A stretch of 64,000 bases of DNA from Talpa occidentalis (GCF_014898055.3 NW_023601433.1:90777106-90841105), one strand, 5' to 3'. Positions 13,101-23,774 are shown, counted from the first letter of the stretch. Notes: generated by a model from the letters alone, not told the origin. Translations and numbers: made by a program.

Positions 13101-13560
13101 AGCGGGCCCAGCCCGGAGTCACGCAGGGAGGGGGCGCCCCGGCCTCCGGGCGGGCTTGGCGCGGGGCGTCCGCCTCGAGGGGAGCCTCTTCCAGCCATTT
13201 TGTGGAGACGCTTGCGGCGCCCGCAGCTCCCCGCTGCCCCCCTCGGCCTGGCCTGGGCTGCGGCTCCGGAGACGCCACATCCGCGGCGCCCCCGCCCCGG
13301 GCGCGTCCCCGAGGCCGCCGCGGCCGCCGTCCCTCCCTCCGGAGACGCGGGCGCCTCGCGGCTGGCCTGTCCCGCGCCGCGTCCCGCCCGCGGGCGCCCG
13401 GGGGGAGGCGGGGAGGCGCGGAGGGCCGCGTGGGGCCGCCCGCCCCGCAGCTCCGCGCGCCCCGGAGGCGCCTCTCCAGGGTCGGGTCGTGGCCGCCCAG
13501 CCTCGCGTCTGCGGGGAGCGGCGACTGGAGGACTCGCTCCCCCGCGTCCCCGGAGATGAA
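13101..13560. other. GC-rich CpG-dense unique stretch between arrays
   Basis: About 460 bp of CpG-dense sequence (gcggccgccg, cgggcgcccg blocks) that could be an orphan CpG island. No splice-bounded coding motif was recognised. Confidence 0.5.
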
Positions 13561-14360
13561 GGCGCGTCCCCTCCCCCTCGGCGGCGTCCCGTCTCCCCCC
13601 CACGTCCCCTGTCCCCCCCGCCGCGCCCCTGTCACCCCCGCCCTCTCCTCTCCCCCTGCCTCGTCCCCTCCCCCCGCCGCTCCCCTGTCCCCCCGCCTTG
13701 TCCCCTCTCCCCCCCCCCCGTTCCCCTGTCCCCCCCTGCCGCTCCCCTGTCCCCCGGCCCTGTCCCCTCTCCCCCCCCCCCCCCGCCGCGCCCCTGTCAC
13801 CCCCCGCCGCTCTCCTCTCCCCCTGCCTCGTCCCTCCCCCCGCGGCTCCCCTGTCCCCCCGCCGCTCCCCTGTCCCCGGCCCTGTCCCCTCTCCCCCCCC
13901 CCCCCCCGCGCCCCTGTCACCCCCCGCCGCTCTCCTCTCCCCTGCCTCGTCCCCTCCCCCTCCCCGTCCCCCCGCCGCTCCCCTGTCCCCGGCCTTGTCC
14001 CCTCTCCCCCCCCCCGCGCCCCTGTCCCCCCCCCTGCTCTCCTCTCCCCCTGTCTCGTCCCTCCCCCCCGCCGCTCCCCTGTCCCCCCGCCTTGTCCCCT
14101 CTCTCCCCCCCCCCCCCCCCCCCCCCCCCGTCCCCGCCGTCCCCTGGCCCCCCCCCCCCCCCCCCCCCCCCCCCGCCGCTCCCCTGTCCCCCTGCTTTGT
14201 CCCCTCTCCCTCCCCCGCCGCTCCCCTGTCTCCCCCCCCTCCCCGGCCCTGTCCCCTCTCCCCCCCGCCGCTCCCCTGTCCCCCCACCGCTCCCCTGTCC
14301 CCCCGCTTTGTCCCCTCTCCCCCCCCCCCCCCCGCCGCTCCCCTGTCCCCCCACTGTCCT
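13561..14360. repeat. Pyrimidine repeat (CCCCTGTCCCC CGCCGCT units) with C tracts
   Basis: Tandem degenerate copies of gccgctcccctgtcccc and cttgtcccctctcccccc. C runs exceed 20 bp at about 14,106-14,130 and 14,150-14,174. This is very strong G-quadruplex/i-motif potential on opposite strands. Confidence 0.93.
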
Positions 14361-14494
14361 GTCTGGCGGGCGTGGTGTGGGCGCTGGGGCTGGAGACGCA
14401 GCCCGCCCTCTCCGCCCAGGGCGAGGGTGAGAGTGGAACGGGGACACAGACCCTTCAGCCCAGTGGAATTCACCCCCAAACCCAGCTAGCCCGG

Positions 14495-14495
<1 letters not shown>

Positions 14496-14526
<31 letters not shown>
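14496..14526. repeat. (TG)n microsatellite
   Basis: About 15 perfect TG dinucleotides followed by a run of seven G. Confidence 0.95.
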
Positions 14527-14528
<2 letters not shown>

Positions 14529-14864
14529 GGGGGTTTATTACGTTTTCCATTTCCGAGGTGTCGCCTGTCGAAGCTTCCATGTCAGCCTGGTTCATCCTGG
14601 GCAGACATTGTTGCTCTAAAATGTGCCCATTCCTTCCACATCGTCAGGTTTGTGGCCCCCAAATGTGCCCAGTCATCTCGGGAGCCCCCACACTGCCGGG
14701 CCACCTGCGGTGCTTCATCCTCTTTCCTGGCCGCCCCCCACCTCGGGATTTCTCTTCTCATGGGCCTGACGACAGGTGTGTCTCTCCTCGAGGACCCACC
14801 CTGGGTGTCACTGTTCTTTTGCATTGTCTTTGTAGTGTCGATTTTATTTATTTCCGCTTTAACT

Positions 14865-15137
14865 TTCTTTCTTTCTTTATTTATTCATTCATTCATTCAT
14901 TCATTTATTTATACATACAAGCACTGGGTACAGTCAGAAGCGTGAGAGGGTGAGAGAATTCACCAGAGTCAGAGCGGGGAGCAGAACAGGCAGACCCACG
15001 AAGTACACTGCTGAGGGGAGCAGCGGTCTGCACACCATGTGGGACCCTCGCCAGGGGCTGGGGATCGAACCGCTGCTGCAGAGACTGTGGGCAGCTTCTC
15101 AGCCCAGTGCTCAACTGCTGTGCCTCCTGGGAGGCCC
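14865..15137 (-). mobile_element. tRNA-derived SINE, young subtype
   Basis: Minus-strand copy with a tail of cattcattcattcattcatt microsatellite instead of pure ATTT, and actgggtacagtcagaagcg near the 3' end. Confidence 0.92.
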
Positions 15138-15145
15138 TTTTATTA

Positions 15146-15400
15146 TTTTTAAAAATTTTTTTTTCATTTATGTATACAAGAACTGGGGTACAGGCTAGTG
15201 GTGTGGGGGGTGAGAGGATTCACCAGGGAGCAGAACAGTCAGATCCACTGAAATGCACTGCTGAGGGGAGCAGCGGGGAGACAGGAGAGGTCTGCTGTGC
15301 CATGTGGGTAGCTCCCCAGCCAGGGATCGAACTTGTGCTGCAGTGGCTGCAGACAGCTTCACAGGTTGCATCTTAACCCCTTGCGACACCAGGGAGGCCC
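15146..15400 (-). mobile_element. tRNA-derived SINE, older subtype
   Basis: Minus-strand copy abutting the previous one, with the tatacaagaactggggtac form and an intact B box GGGATCGAACTT region near 15,325. Confidence 0.9.
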
Positions 15401-15410
15401 CACCATTTTT

Positions 15411-15684
15411 ATTTTTAAAGATCTATTTTTACTTATTTATGCATACAAGAGCTGAGATGCAGGCCAGAGGTGCCGGAGGGGGGCTGTGAGAGGACTCCCC
15501 AGAGACAGAGTGGGGACTGGAGCAGGCAGGTCCACTGAGATTCACTGCTGAGGGGATCAGTGGGGAAACAGCAGAGGTCTGCTGCGCCCTGTGGGTCAGC
15601 TCCCTGGCCAGGGATGGATGGCACTCAGGTTGCAGTGGCTGCTGACAGCGCTGAGACTAACCCCTGTGCCCCCCAGGGAGGCCC
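15411..15684 (-). mobile_element. tRNA-derived SINE, older subtype, diverged
   Basis: Third consecutive minus-strand copy. The B box is disrupted by an insertion (gatggatggc near 15,614). Confidence 0.88.
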
Positions 15685-15689
15685 TTAAT

Positions 15690-16050
15690 TCTAAATCTTC
15701 TGGAACTTCCAGATCACACTGAGATAGTACAGCCACAGTCCTCCATCCACTACCCCCCCACCCCTTTAAGTTGAATGCCTTCGGGGTTTAATATTTAACT
15801 CTGTGTTGGTTTTGAGTCAAGATTTATCTTCATGATATTCAGGAAGCGTTCTCCTAATCTTGCTTTTCTAAAAGTTTTGATCACAGTGAGTTTAAAAATC
15901 TTAGAATATTTTTATGTATGTTGAGATGAGCAAATGCTTTTCATAGATCTAGTGTCATTTTCTATCTGTAACAGTATTCTTAACAATAACAGTATTGATC
16001 TTTCTAGAATTAACTCTAATCTGTTGTGAAGACTCAAAGATTTGATGCAC
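15690..16050 (-). mobile_element. AT-rich sequence, probable very old LINE-1
   Basis: Weak resemblance to minus-strand L1 ORF2 text (the gttgagatgagcaaatgctt and tagatctagtgtcatttt blocks). There is no open frame. The assignment is tentative. Confidence 0.35.
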
Positions 16051-16496
16051 ATTGTGACAGGAGGGGGATGAGGGGCACCCCAGAACCCCTAAACGTGCCC
16101 ACTCTAAATAGGTTCTGCCATCCGCTGCATCAAGACAAGGCATCCTCTAGTGTGTAAGACCTTTCATGGGAAGCAACTTGAATGCAATCAGTGTGCAACA
16201 AAGAAAAGGGGAAGAATAAAGTTTCCAAATCAAGCACCCAAAGTCACCTGTCCCCTCATGGGTAAAGGCCCAGCCAAACAGGATTGGCCCAGAGCAGAGC
16301 TGCTGAGACCTGAGAGCCTGCCCTAGTCTAAGGCACCTCCTGGTGGGGACCCACGGGAAAGTGTCAGAAAAATTCAGACAAGTCTGGGAAGAAAAGAGGA
16401 AAATCAAAATCAAGATAAAAGTTGCCACTGTCACCTCCCCACGGGTCTCTCACCCACTTCTATTTCAACCAGCTCAGGACCAGAAAGCAAGTGCAG

Positions 16497-16756
16497 GCCT
16501 CCAGGGGGGAGCAGGAGTTAGTCTCAGCACTATCAGGCTGTCACCACTGGGGCCTGAGTCCACCGCTGCCAGAGAGCTGACCCACAGGGCACAGCAGATA
16601 TCTGCTGTCTCCCCGCTGCTCCCCTCAGCAGTGGATTTCAGTGGATTGGCCTGTTCTGTTCCCCAGTCTGTCTCTGGTGAGTCCTCTCACCCCTCGCCCC
16701 TCTGGCCTGTACCCCAGCTCTTGAATGCATAAATAAATATACCTCAAAAAATTAAA
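16497..16756 (+). mobile_element. tRNA-derived SINE, older subtype
   Basis: Inserted in the LTR. The head is eroded and the tail is ataaataaatatacctcaaaa. Confidence 0.88.
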
Positions 16757-16773
16757 GAAAGGAGGGGTTGGGG

Positions 16774-17079
16774 CCTCCCCGGTGGTGCAGCGGTAGAGCG
16801 CTGGGTTGCAAAGCTACCCGCGGCCTCTGCGGCGCCGGTTCGATCCCCGGCTGCTCCCCGGCCACCGGTGAGGGTCCCACATGGCGCGCAGACCTCTCCT
16901 GCCGCCCGCTGCTCCCCTCAGCAGTGTACTTCGGTCCTTCTGCCTGCTCTGCTCCCCGCTCTGGCTCTGGTGAATCCTCTCACCCTCCCGTGCTTCTGAC
17001 TGTACCCAGTGCATGTATAAACAAAAACAAACAAACAAATAAATAAATAAAACATGCCTCTATTAAAAAAAAAAAAGAA
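16774..17079 (+). mobile_element. tRNA-derived SINE with extended tail, very young
   Basis: Near-consensus plus-strand copy: head cctccccggtggtgcagcgg, B box GGTTCGATCCCC, 3' block aacatgcctctattaaaaa. Perfect 17-bp duplication gaaaggaggggttgggg (16757-16773 and 17080-17096). Confidence 0.96.
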
Positions 17080-17096
17080 GAAAGGAGGGGTTGGGG

Positions 17097-17163
17097 TCAA
17101 AATAAGGGGATTGTAATTGTATGGGGAATATAAAAATAAAATTTAAATTAAAAAAATAAGTGC
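17097..17163 (+). mobile_element. LINE-1 3' end fragment
   Basis: Terminal L1 3' UTR (caaaataaggggattgtaat, tatggggaatataaaaataa). It matches, in reverse complement, the 3' end of the L1 at 49,765. It is continuous with ggaggggttgggg left of the SINE, so the SINE landed inside this short L1 tail. Confidence 0.85.
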
Positions 17164-17267
17164 AACTTCTTCAATGTTTCTCTCTCCACGTGCCTCCTCC
17201 AGGTCTCCCTCTCACCCTCCATCCTCTTCTTTCTCCTCCGTCTCCTCTCCAGGTTCTTTTTCCTCCT

Positions 17268-17298
17268 TATTTATGCATACAAGACTGGGGGGACAGGC
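17268..17298 (-). mobile_element. SINE 3' remnant at minisatellite edge
   Basis: Only ttatttatgcatacaaga and ctggggggacagg remain of a minus-strand SINE. It is cut off where the following minisatellite starts. Confidence 0.7.
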
Positions 17299-17965
17299 TT
17301 TCTGATCAACCCCAGTAGTCTCCAGGCTGAGGCTGGACCTTGGGCCGATCTTTCAGTTGACCCTGGTAGCCTCCAGGCTGGGGCTGGGGCTGGCCTTCTG
17401 GTCAATTCCGGCAGCCTCAGGCTGGCGATGGGGCTGGTCTACTGATCAATGCCAACAGTCTTCAGGCTGGGGCTGAGCCTGGGGCCGGCCTTCTTGTCGA
17501 CCCTGGCAGCCTCAGGCTGGTTCTGAGACTTGGGCCCAGCTTCTGGTCCACCCCAGCAGCCTCAGGCTGGGGCTGGCCTTCTGTCAATTATGGGTACCTA
17601 GAGTCCGTGGCTTGAGTCAGCCTTCTGATCAACCCCAGTAGCCTCCAGGCTGGGGATGGGGCTGGACCTGGACCTGGACCTGGCCTTCTGGTCAACCCAC
17701 AGTCTCCAGGCTGGTGCTGGGCTTTGGCCCGGCTTTCTAGTCAACCTGGGTAGCCTCCAGACTAGGTTGGGGCTGGATCCAGCCTTTTGGTTGGCCCCAG
17801 CAGCCTCCAGCCTGGGCTGGGTCTGGTCTTCTGGTCGACCAGACAGCCTCCAGGTTGGGGTTGGGCTGACTTTCTTGTTGACCCTGGCAGCTACCAGGCT
17901 GTAGCTGGGGCTGGCCTTCTGGTCCACCCAGGAAGCCTCCAGGCTGGGGCTGGGGCCAGTCATCT
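17299..17965. repeat. Minisatellite, about 42-50 bp units, about 15 copies
   Basis: Units read ggccttctggtcaacccc, then agcagcctccaggctgggg, then ctgggg. The copies are diverged by substitutions and small indels, so it is an older array than the 32-bp one. Confidence 0.9.
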
Positions 17966-18360
17966 GGCTCCCTCAGTGAACCCCTTGCCCTGTGTCCACG
18001 GGGCTGAGGCTCTCCTGAGCAGGTGGGGTGGCCCTGCTCGGGGTGTTCCTTGGCCAGGTTCCCCACCCTGGGCCCTGGGGCTGGGGGTGCCCCTGGGAAG
18101 GTGGTTGGCCACGTGGCCAGCGGTCCCTGTGAACCCCTTGCCCTGAACCCCACAGATTCGGGCCCCCCTGGGCAGGCAGGCGGGCCCCAGGGGCAGGAGT
18201 GCCCCTGGGCAGGCGGGTGGCTCCCTTGGTGGGGTTTACCCCCATGAACCCCTTGCCCTGTACCCCTAGATTGGGGGCACCCCTGAGAAGGCAGGCAGCC
18301 CCACTAGGGGGTCCCAGCAGCCAGGGTTCACCCTGGGGGAATCTGGCGCCCCCTCCCGAC
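17966..18360. repeat. Imperfect repeat with gtgaaccccttgccctg anchor
   Basis: Three diverged units begin near 17,974, 18,131 and 18,246 with gaaccccttgccctg and continue with a cccctgggcaggcgggtgg-like stretch. It directly adjoins the preceding minisatellite. Confidence 0.7.
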
Positions 18361-18374
18361 ACTTCTGGGGTCAG

Positions 18375-18648
18375 GTTTTTTTTTTAAAGATTTATTTTTT
18401 ATTTATACAAGAGCTGGGGTACAGGCCAGAGGCGCAGAAGGTTAAGAGGATTCACCAGAGAGAGAGCAGGGGGCAGAAGAGGCAGATGGACCAAAAGCAC
18501 TGCTGAGGGCAGCAGCGGGCACAGCAGGAGAGGTCTGATGCGACATGAGGGAATCTCCCTGGCCAGCCGGGAATCGAACCCGCACTGCAGAGGCTGTGGA
18601 CAGCTTCACAGCGCTGCCCTCAACCACTGTGCCACCAGGGAGGCCCAT
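18375..18648 (-). mobile_element. tRNA-derived SINE
   Basis: Minus-strand copy, B box GGGAATCGAACCC near 18,570. Duplication ggggtcag (18367-18374 and 18649-18656). Confidence 0.92.
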
Positions 18649-18819
18649 GGGGTCAGTTTTTTTTCCCCATCCATGTCTTCACAGTGGGGTGGGGTGCAGG
18701 GTTGCTTCTGGGCCTCAGCTCAGTGGCTGTACCTGGCTGCTTCGCAGTCGTTCTCCAGGTGCTGGTGTTTCCTGATCAGGGAGGGTGGGTGCCCGGGGCT
18801 CTCTCAGGGGGAGGGTGTC

Positions 18820-19130
18820 CGGGTTGGGTCATTTGCATTTCCTTGTGTGGGGGATGTTCATGTGTCTGCCTGTGGCGGCAGAGATGGGGTGTCTTCCTGG
18901 AGAAGTTAGCAAGGGCTCCTTTGCCCACTGCTTGTTGGGGCCATTTGTTTCTTTGCTCTTGGAAGTGTGCATTGTGTGGATGTTGAAGATGAAGCCTGTG
19001 TCGGACGCAGGTGTGCAAATGCTTTTTCAATTCGGGGGTTGCTTTTTGTTTTGTGATGGTTTCTTTTGAGGTACAAAAGTTTTTTTAATATTGTATTGAT
19101 CTTTGTTGTTTAGTTTCCCTTTTGTTTTCA
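18820..19130 (-). mobile_element. Old LINE-1 ORF2 3' fragment
   Basis: The plus strand follows the L1 minus-strand order: catttgcatttcc, a gatgttcatgtgtctgcctg block, gtgcaaatgctttttcaatt, then tgatggtttcttttgaggta. Highly diverged. Confidence 0.6.
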
Positions 19131-19309
19131 TCGCCGCGGGCAGCGGTTACATCCCAAGTCACCTTTGGCGATCCAGCCTCCGGCCTCAGTTTCCTTCAGG
19201 TGATAAAAGGAGACAGAGTTGGCGAAGGCAATGGTTTGGCAATGCAGTGGGCAGCGACTCATGTCTGAGAGACCCGGTTCTGCTCTTGGGTAGAGGGCAG
19301 GGTTTTGTG

Positions 19310-19976
19310 TACAAAGAAGTAAAAAAAGGGGGAGATGGGCGAGGATCTGCAAGGGGATGCTAGGATAGTCAGCAAGTCCTTTTGTAATGGGGGTCCCCAG
19401 AAAGGGGGAGGTTCCAGGTTTCCTGCCCCATCTAAGAGAGGGTGGAGGTGTTCAGGGAGAAGAGAAGAAGCTGAAGAGGAGACTGGGAAGGAAGGAAGCA
19501 GTATGGAGTGCCAGAGGGAAACCTGGAGGAGGCACATGGAGCCGAGAGACACGTGAAGAAGCTGCATTTCCTTTTGGTCATGGACTGGTTGAAATATATG
19601 CAGGTGAGAGACCTGTGGGAAGGTGAAAATGGCGGCTTTCACCTTATTTTGATTTTGCTCTTTTCCTCCCAGACTTGTCTGGTTGTTTCTGATCCTTTTA
19701 TGTGGGTCCCCACTGGAAGATGCTTTAGACTTGCGGCAGCTTTCAGTCTGTGCTCTGGGCCAATCCCATTTGGGTGGACTTTTACCCATGAGGGGACAGG
19801 TAACTTTGATTTTGAAACTATGTTCTTTGCCTTTCTTGTATTATTTACTAATTGTATTAAAGTTCCTTCCCGCTAAATTCTCATTTGTTTTGTGTTGATG
19901 CAGCAAATGGCAGAACCTATTTAGAGCAGGCAGGTTTGTGGGGTCTGGGCTGCCCCTTTCCCTCCCCTGTAACACT
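19310..19976 (+). mobile_element. LTR (ERV-type), near full length
   Basis: It ends ...ccctcccctgtaaca and has an ATTAAA polyadenylation signal at about 19,855. It shares long blocks with the inverted copy at 16,053 and the truncated copy at 42,216. The left boundary is approximate. No coding sequence. Confidence 0.75.
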
Positions 19977-20034
19977 TTGATACAGTGTCTGGAGAGCTGG
20001 GGAGATCGGCAAGGGTGGGCACCTGCTCTACTTT

Positions 20035-20284
20035 TTTTTAATTTATACAAGATCTGGGGTACAGGCCAGAGGCCTGGGAGGGTGAGAGGATTCACCGGAG
20101 ACAGAGTGGGAAGCAGAACAGGCAGACGGAAGACACTGCTGAGGGGAGCAGCGGGTGAGATAGGGGAGGTCTGCTGCACCATGTGGGTATCTCTCTGGCT
20201 GGCCAGGAATCAAACCCATGCTGCAGAGGCTGCAGACAGCTTCAGAACGCTGTTCTCAACCCACTGTGCCACCAGGGAGGCCTG
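20035..20284 (-). mobile_element. tRNA-derived SINE, older subtype
   Basis: Minus-strand copy with a near-perfect 13-bp duplication, cctgctctacttt against cctgctctgcttt (20022-20034 and 20285-20297). Confidence 0.91.
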
Positions 20285-20347
20285 CCTGCTCTGCTTTGTT
20301 AAACCCTGGTCATTCATTTCCATGTTATCTTCTTAGGAATATTCTTT

Positions 20348-20644
20348 TTTTTTTTTTTTATAAAGAGGCATGTGTTTTTATTTATTTATTCGTTTGTTTG
20401 TTTATACATGCACTGGGTACAGTCAGAAGTGCAGGAGGGTGAGAGAATTCACCAGAGCCAGAGCGGGGAGCAGAGCAGACCGAAGTACACTGCTGAGGGG
20501 AGCAGCGGGCGGCAGGAGAGGTCTGTGCACCATGTGGGACCCTCATCCAGTGCCTGGGGAGCAGCCGGGGATCGAACCGGCGCCTCATAGGCTGCGGGCA
20601 GCTTCGCAACCCAGCGCTCAACCGCTGCGCCACCGGGGAGGCCC
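20348..20644 (-). mobile_element. tRNA-derived SINE with extended tail
   Basis: Carries the extra 3' block (tataaagaggcatgtgttttt on the plus strand). Perfect 13-bp duplication aggaatattcttt (20335-20347 and 20645-20657). Confidence 0.95.
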
Positions 20645-20746
20645 AGGAATATTCTTTGTTTGCCTTAGAATACACAAGATGGAGTTGTGAAGTGCAAGAG
20701 ATCAGGATCCTCATGGGGGGGGGGTGCCAAGAGAGTCATGGTGGGG

Positions 20747-20777
20747 GGTGCAGTGACTGGTGTCACTGCACCAGTCA
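20747..20777. other. Overlapping alternative inverted repeats
   Basis: GGTGCAGTGAC (20747-20757) and GTCACTGCACC (20762-20772) form a perfect 11-bp stem with a 4-nt loop. The overlapping TGACTGGTG (20754-20762) and CACCAGTCA (20769-20777) form a mutually exclusive 9-bp stem. Confidence 0.7.
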
Positions 20778-20891
20778 TGGGATCCTGTATGATTCAAGTG
20801 CTCTATGAATGAACAGTGTCAGTATCTTCCAGTGTCCAATTAACAATTTCACACATTGTCATACCTTTTTTTTTTTAAAATAGCAAGTACA

Positions 20892-21216
20892 GGGGCCTCC
20901 CCGGTGGCGCAGCAGTTGAGCGCTGGGTTGTGAAGCTGCCCGCGGCCTCTGAGGCGCCAGTTTGATCCCCGGCTGCTCCCCGGCCACCGGAGGAGGGTCC
21001 CACATGGTGCGCAGACCTCTCCTGCCGCCCGCTGCTCCCCTCAGCAGTGTACTTCGGTCCTTCTGCCTGCTCTGCTCCCCGCTCTGGCTCTGGTGAGTTC
21101 TCTCACCCTCCTGCGCTTCTGACTGTACCCAGTGCATGTATAAACAAAACAAACAAACAAACAAACAAACAAACAAATAAATAAATAAAACATGCCTCTA
21201 TAAAAAAATTTAAAAA
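20892..21216 (+). mobile_element. tRNA-derived SINE with extended tail, very young
   Basis: Near-consensus plus-strand copy with a (CAAA)n/(TAAA)n tail and the acatgcctctataaaaaa extension. Perfect 15-bp duplication aaaatagcaagtaca (20877-20891 and 21217-21231). Confidence 0.96.
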
Positions 21217-21231
21217 AAAATAGCAAGTACA

Positions 21232-22062
21232 CATCTATGTACAAACCTCGATATGCACTTAATACAAACACAGCCATCCCCCCTGTCTCTGATTGAGAGC
21301 CTGTGGCCTGAGCAGGTCAGAATTAATGACATTCGACTATGAAAGCACTCCTTGTGACACACCACGGGATACTGGGATCCCAGATTCCTGTTGGGATGCT
21401 AGTAGCTTTTAGATCTCCTGTGGGGGAGACTCTGCTCTGTGCAGAGACAGCTGTACACACTGGACAGTGGGCAGGAGCGCCCAGAGACTCAGGTGAAAAT
21501 TAATTAGGAAGAGCAGCTGGGACACTTCTAACTAAACACTAACTGAAGAAACAGAGATTCGATCACAGAACTTGGGAAAACAGGTGCCTTCAATGTAAAT
21601 AAACTGTCTTCTGCCAAGTAGATCTGTACCCTAATGTACCATTGACTGGCAGACACCCCAGCAGGGATGTGTCCTCCATCAATCAGGCCCTGCTGTCCCT
21701 TTGTCCCTATACAGCCCAAGTAACCTAGTCGCTGGGTCCTGTGCATTCCATGGGGGCTCCCCGACAACATCAGGAATTCCCCACTTACCACTGATCAGGG
21801 TTTAGTATTGACACCCTGTGAGGCATGACAAAACCATCAAGTTAGATCTGGAAAAACTTACTTTTTAGTTTTCCCTTTAATTAAAAAAATGTAGGCTCTT
21901 CCCCTTTTGAGTGATACAGTGGATTTGCAAGTGGAAATTGTAATCAATCAACCCTTGTTCCTGTGTATCTCTGTATTTAAATTTATTACCCACACATATA
22001 CTTGTTTCTTTTTGTAATTTTAGAAAAAGAGAATCATTAATATATGTTCAAATTTCTTAAGA
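21232..22062. other. Unique intergenic sequence
   Basis: No gene, repeat or motif recognised. Confidence 0.5.
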
Positions 22063-22075
22063 TTATAAATTATAG

Positions 22076-22360
22076 GGGCCTCCCTGCACCCCTTTGTACA
22101 CAAACACAGGGCTTAAGTCTCAGCACTATGAAGATATTCACAGCCATTGCAGCACAAGTTCCATCCCCAGCCAGGGACATAGACACATGGCACAGAAGAC
22201 CTCTCCTGGCTCATCTGCTGCTCCCCTTGCAGTGTATTTCAATTGATCTGCCTGTCCTGCTCCCCACTCTGTCTCTGGTGAATCTTCTCAACCCGTGTCA
22301 CTCTGGCCTACATCCCAGTTCTTGTAGCATAAATAAATAAATTACATCTTTAAAAAAATG
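22076..22360 (+). mobile_element. tRNA-derived SINE, altered head
   Basis: Older plus-strand copy in which the A-box region is replaced by cacccctttgtacacaaac. It keeps a 13-bp perfect duplication ttataaattatag (22063-22075 and 22361-22373). Confidence 0.88.
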
Positions 22361-22373
22361 TTATAAATTATAG

Positions 22374-23440
22374 CTCAGCACAAAGGATAAATAAAACAAA
22401 TTTTTTCAAAAAAATCAACTCCAAAATACAGCTCTCTTTTTTCTTAAATCATGTATCTAGAGTGTGTTTATTAAAAAGAAATCATCAGAAAAGATCTATA
22501 ACCATCACAGACTTGAACATAACCTGATTCCTGTAAGATAATATAATAACGGAGCATCCATCACTTTCAGTGTCTGCGGCATTCTTATTCATGGGTGTCT
22601 GTGTCATGTGTGATAATATCCTCTATTCCCATGTTGTGATCACAAGATTCCCATGAGACAGGGGCAGCTGGTCGGATGTCAGTGAAGAAGGGGACACAGT
22701 TTCCAGGTTTGCTCTGGGTCCTGTATCTGTTGTGTGCAACTGGGTAAACAGCACATTAAACAGGATGGCACTGATGGCTGAGAGTCACTTGGAAAGTTGA
22801 GGTAACAGGAGTAATTGTAAGAGATGAGCTGGGTTAAGGGAAGACTCACTGTTGAAACCCCTTGTGCAAGGGCAGACAGTATAGACGTGAAATTTTAGAA
22901 TTATCAAATGAACTCCATTAACTGGGTGAAGAAACACAAGACCACACTGTATCATAATCTTCCCCTCTGAGTAAGCACAAATGTGTGGCTGTCACTGTAA
23001 GTATTTCCCTTGCCCTTCGTGACAATTCATCACCAAAGTGCGTGTCAATAACTGTAGACTAAACACATGCTTTTAATTTTGTCTGGTATTTAAAATTTAA
23101 ATCAATCATAGTAGGTTCATTTTATATCTGGAATAACACGATGTCTACAATTTTATATCTTTCCTCCTTCATTTAACTTTATAACAAGTATTTTTCAAGT
23201 CATTTAAAGCCATTCAGAATGATTGTACCTAACTGCGACATTTGTTTTATGTATAGTGTAATATATTTCACTGTTTTCAGGGGTTTTTATTCAGATTGTT
23301 CCGAAGTATTTGTTAGTATAAGAAAATGCTGCTTAGCATTTTACAAATAAAGATTTTTATTTGTGTTCAAAGCATTTCCTTAGGTCATTTGAATTACTTT
23401 TTATTTTCATACATACATGTATGTATGTAATACTCCCAAT
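22374..23440. other. AT-rich unique sequence
   Basis: No coding or repeat signature recognised, other than (TACA/TGTA) palindromic text acatacatgtatgtatgt near 23,410. Confidence 0.5.
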
Positions 23441-23755
23441 TCTAAGATTCTAAATCCCGAGTCCTCGCGGAAGGGCAGCACCAACTTGTTCTCTGCCCCG
23501 AATGCGCGAGGACCCCTATTTCAGCGGGTTCTTGCCTCCACGTCATTCCGTCTCCCCATCTTCAGGGCTCTGACGTCACACACTCCCGCTTCCTGCTCCC
23601 CCTTCTGCGCGGGTCTCCCCCCAACGACTCTCCGGGCTGTGACCCCCTGGCCCGGCCGCCCCGCCCCTTGGCCGCGGGTCCGTCCCCCCAGCGCCTCCCG
23701 CCGCCCCGGCGCCTCCACCGGCCTGCGTCCCGCCCCGGCGGCCCCGCCCCTCCGT

Positions 23756-23774
23756 GCCACCAGGCGGCGCGCGC
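23756..23774 (+). promoter_or_regulatory. CTCF-like motif, forward arm of inverted pair
   Basis: The 19-mer gccaccaggcggcgcgcgc contains the CCACCAGG.GGC core of CTCF sites. An exact inverted copy lies at 23,988-24,006. Confidence 0.6.

Larger units (their letters stand above)
16053..17272 (-). mobile_element. LTR (ERV-type), interrupted by SINE/L1 insertions
   Basis: Inverse copy of the LTR at 19,310-19,976: it shares the ggttctgccat region, the gtcacctgtcccctcatggg block and the cagacaagtctgggaagaaa block. It is present as 16,053-16,496 and resumes at 17,161-17,272 after the insertions. The break is marked by the short duplication aagtgca on both sides. Non-coding. Confidence 0.8.

Noticed and set aside
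11524..14430. Open reading frames of 968 and 957 codons on opposite strands
   Set aside because: They are produced by a 32-bp repeat without stop codons plus C-rich simple repeats. The same peptide recurs in shifted frames and there is no start context, splice structure or conserved domain.
16774..17079. Possible tRNA gene from GGTTCGATCCCC and TGGTGCAGCGG boxes
   Set aside because: The boxes belong to the head of a SINE with a target-site duplication and A-rich tail; no cloverleaf forms around them.
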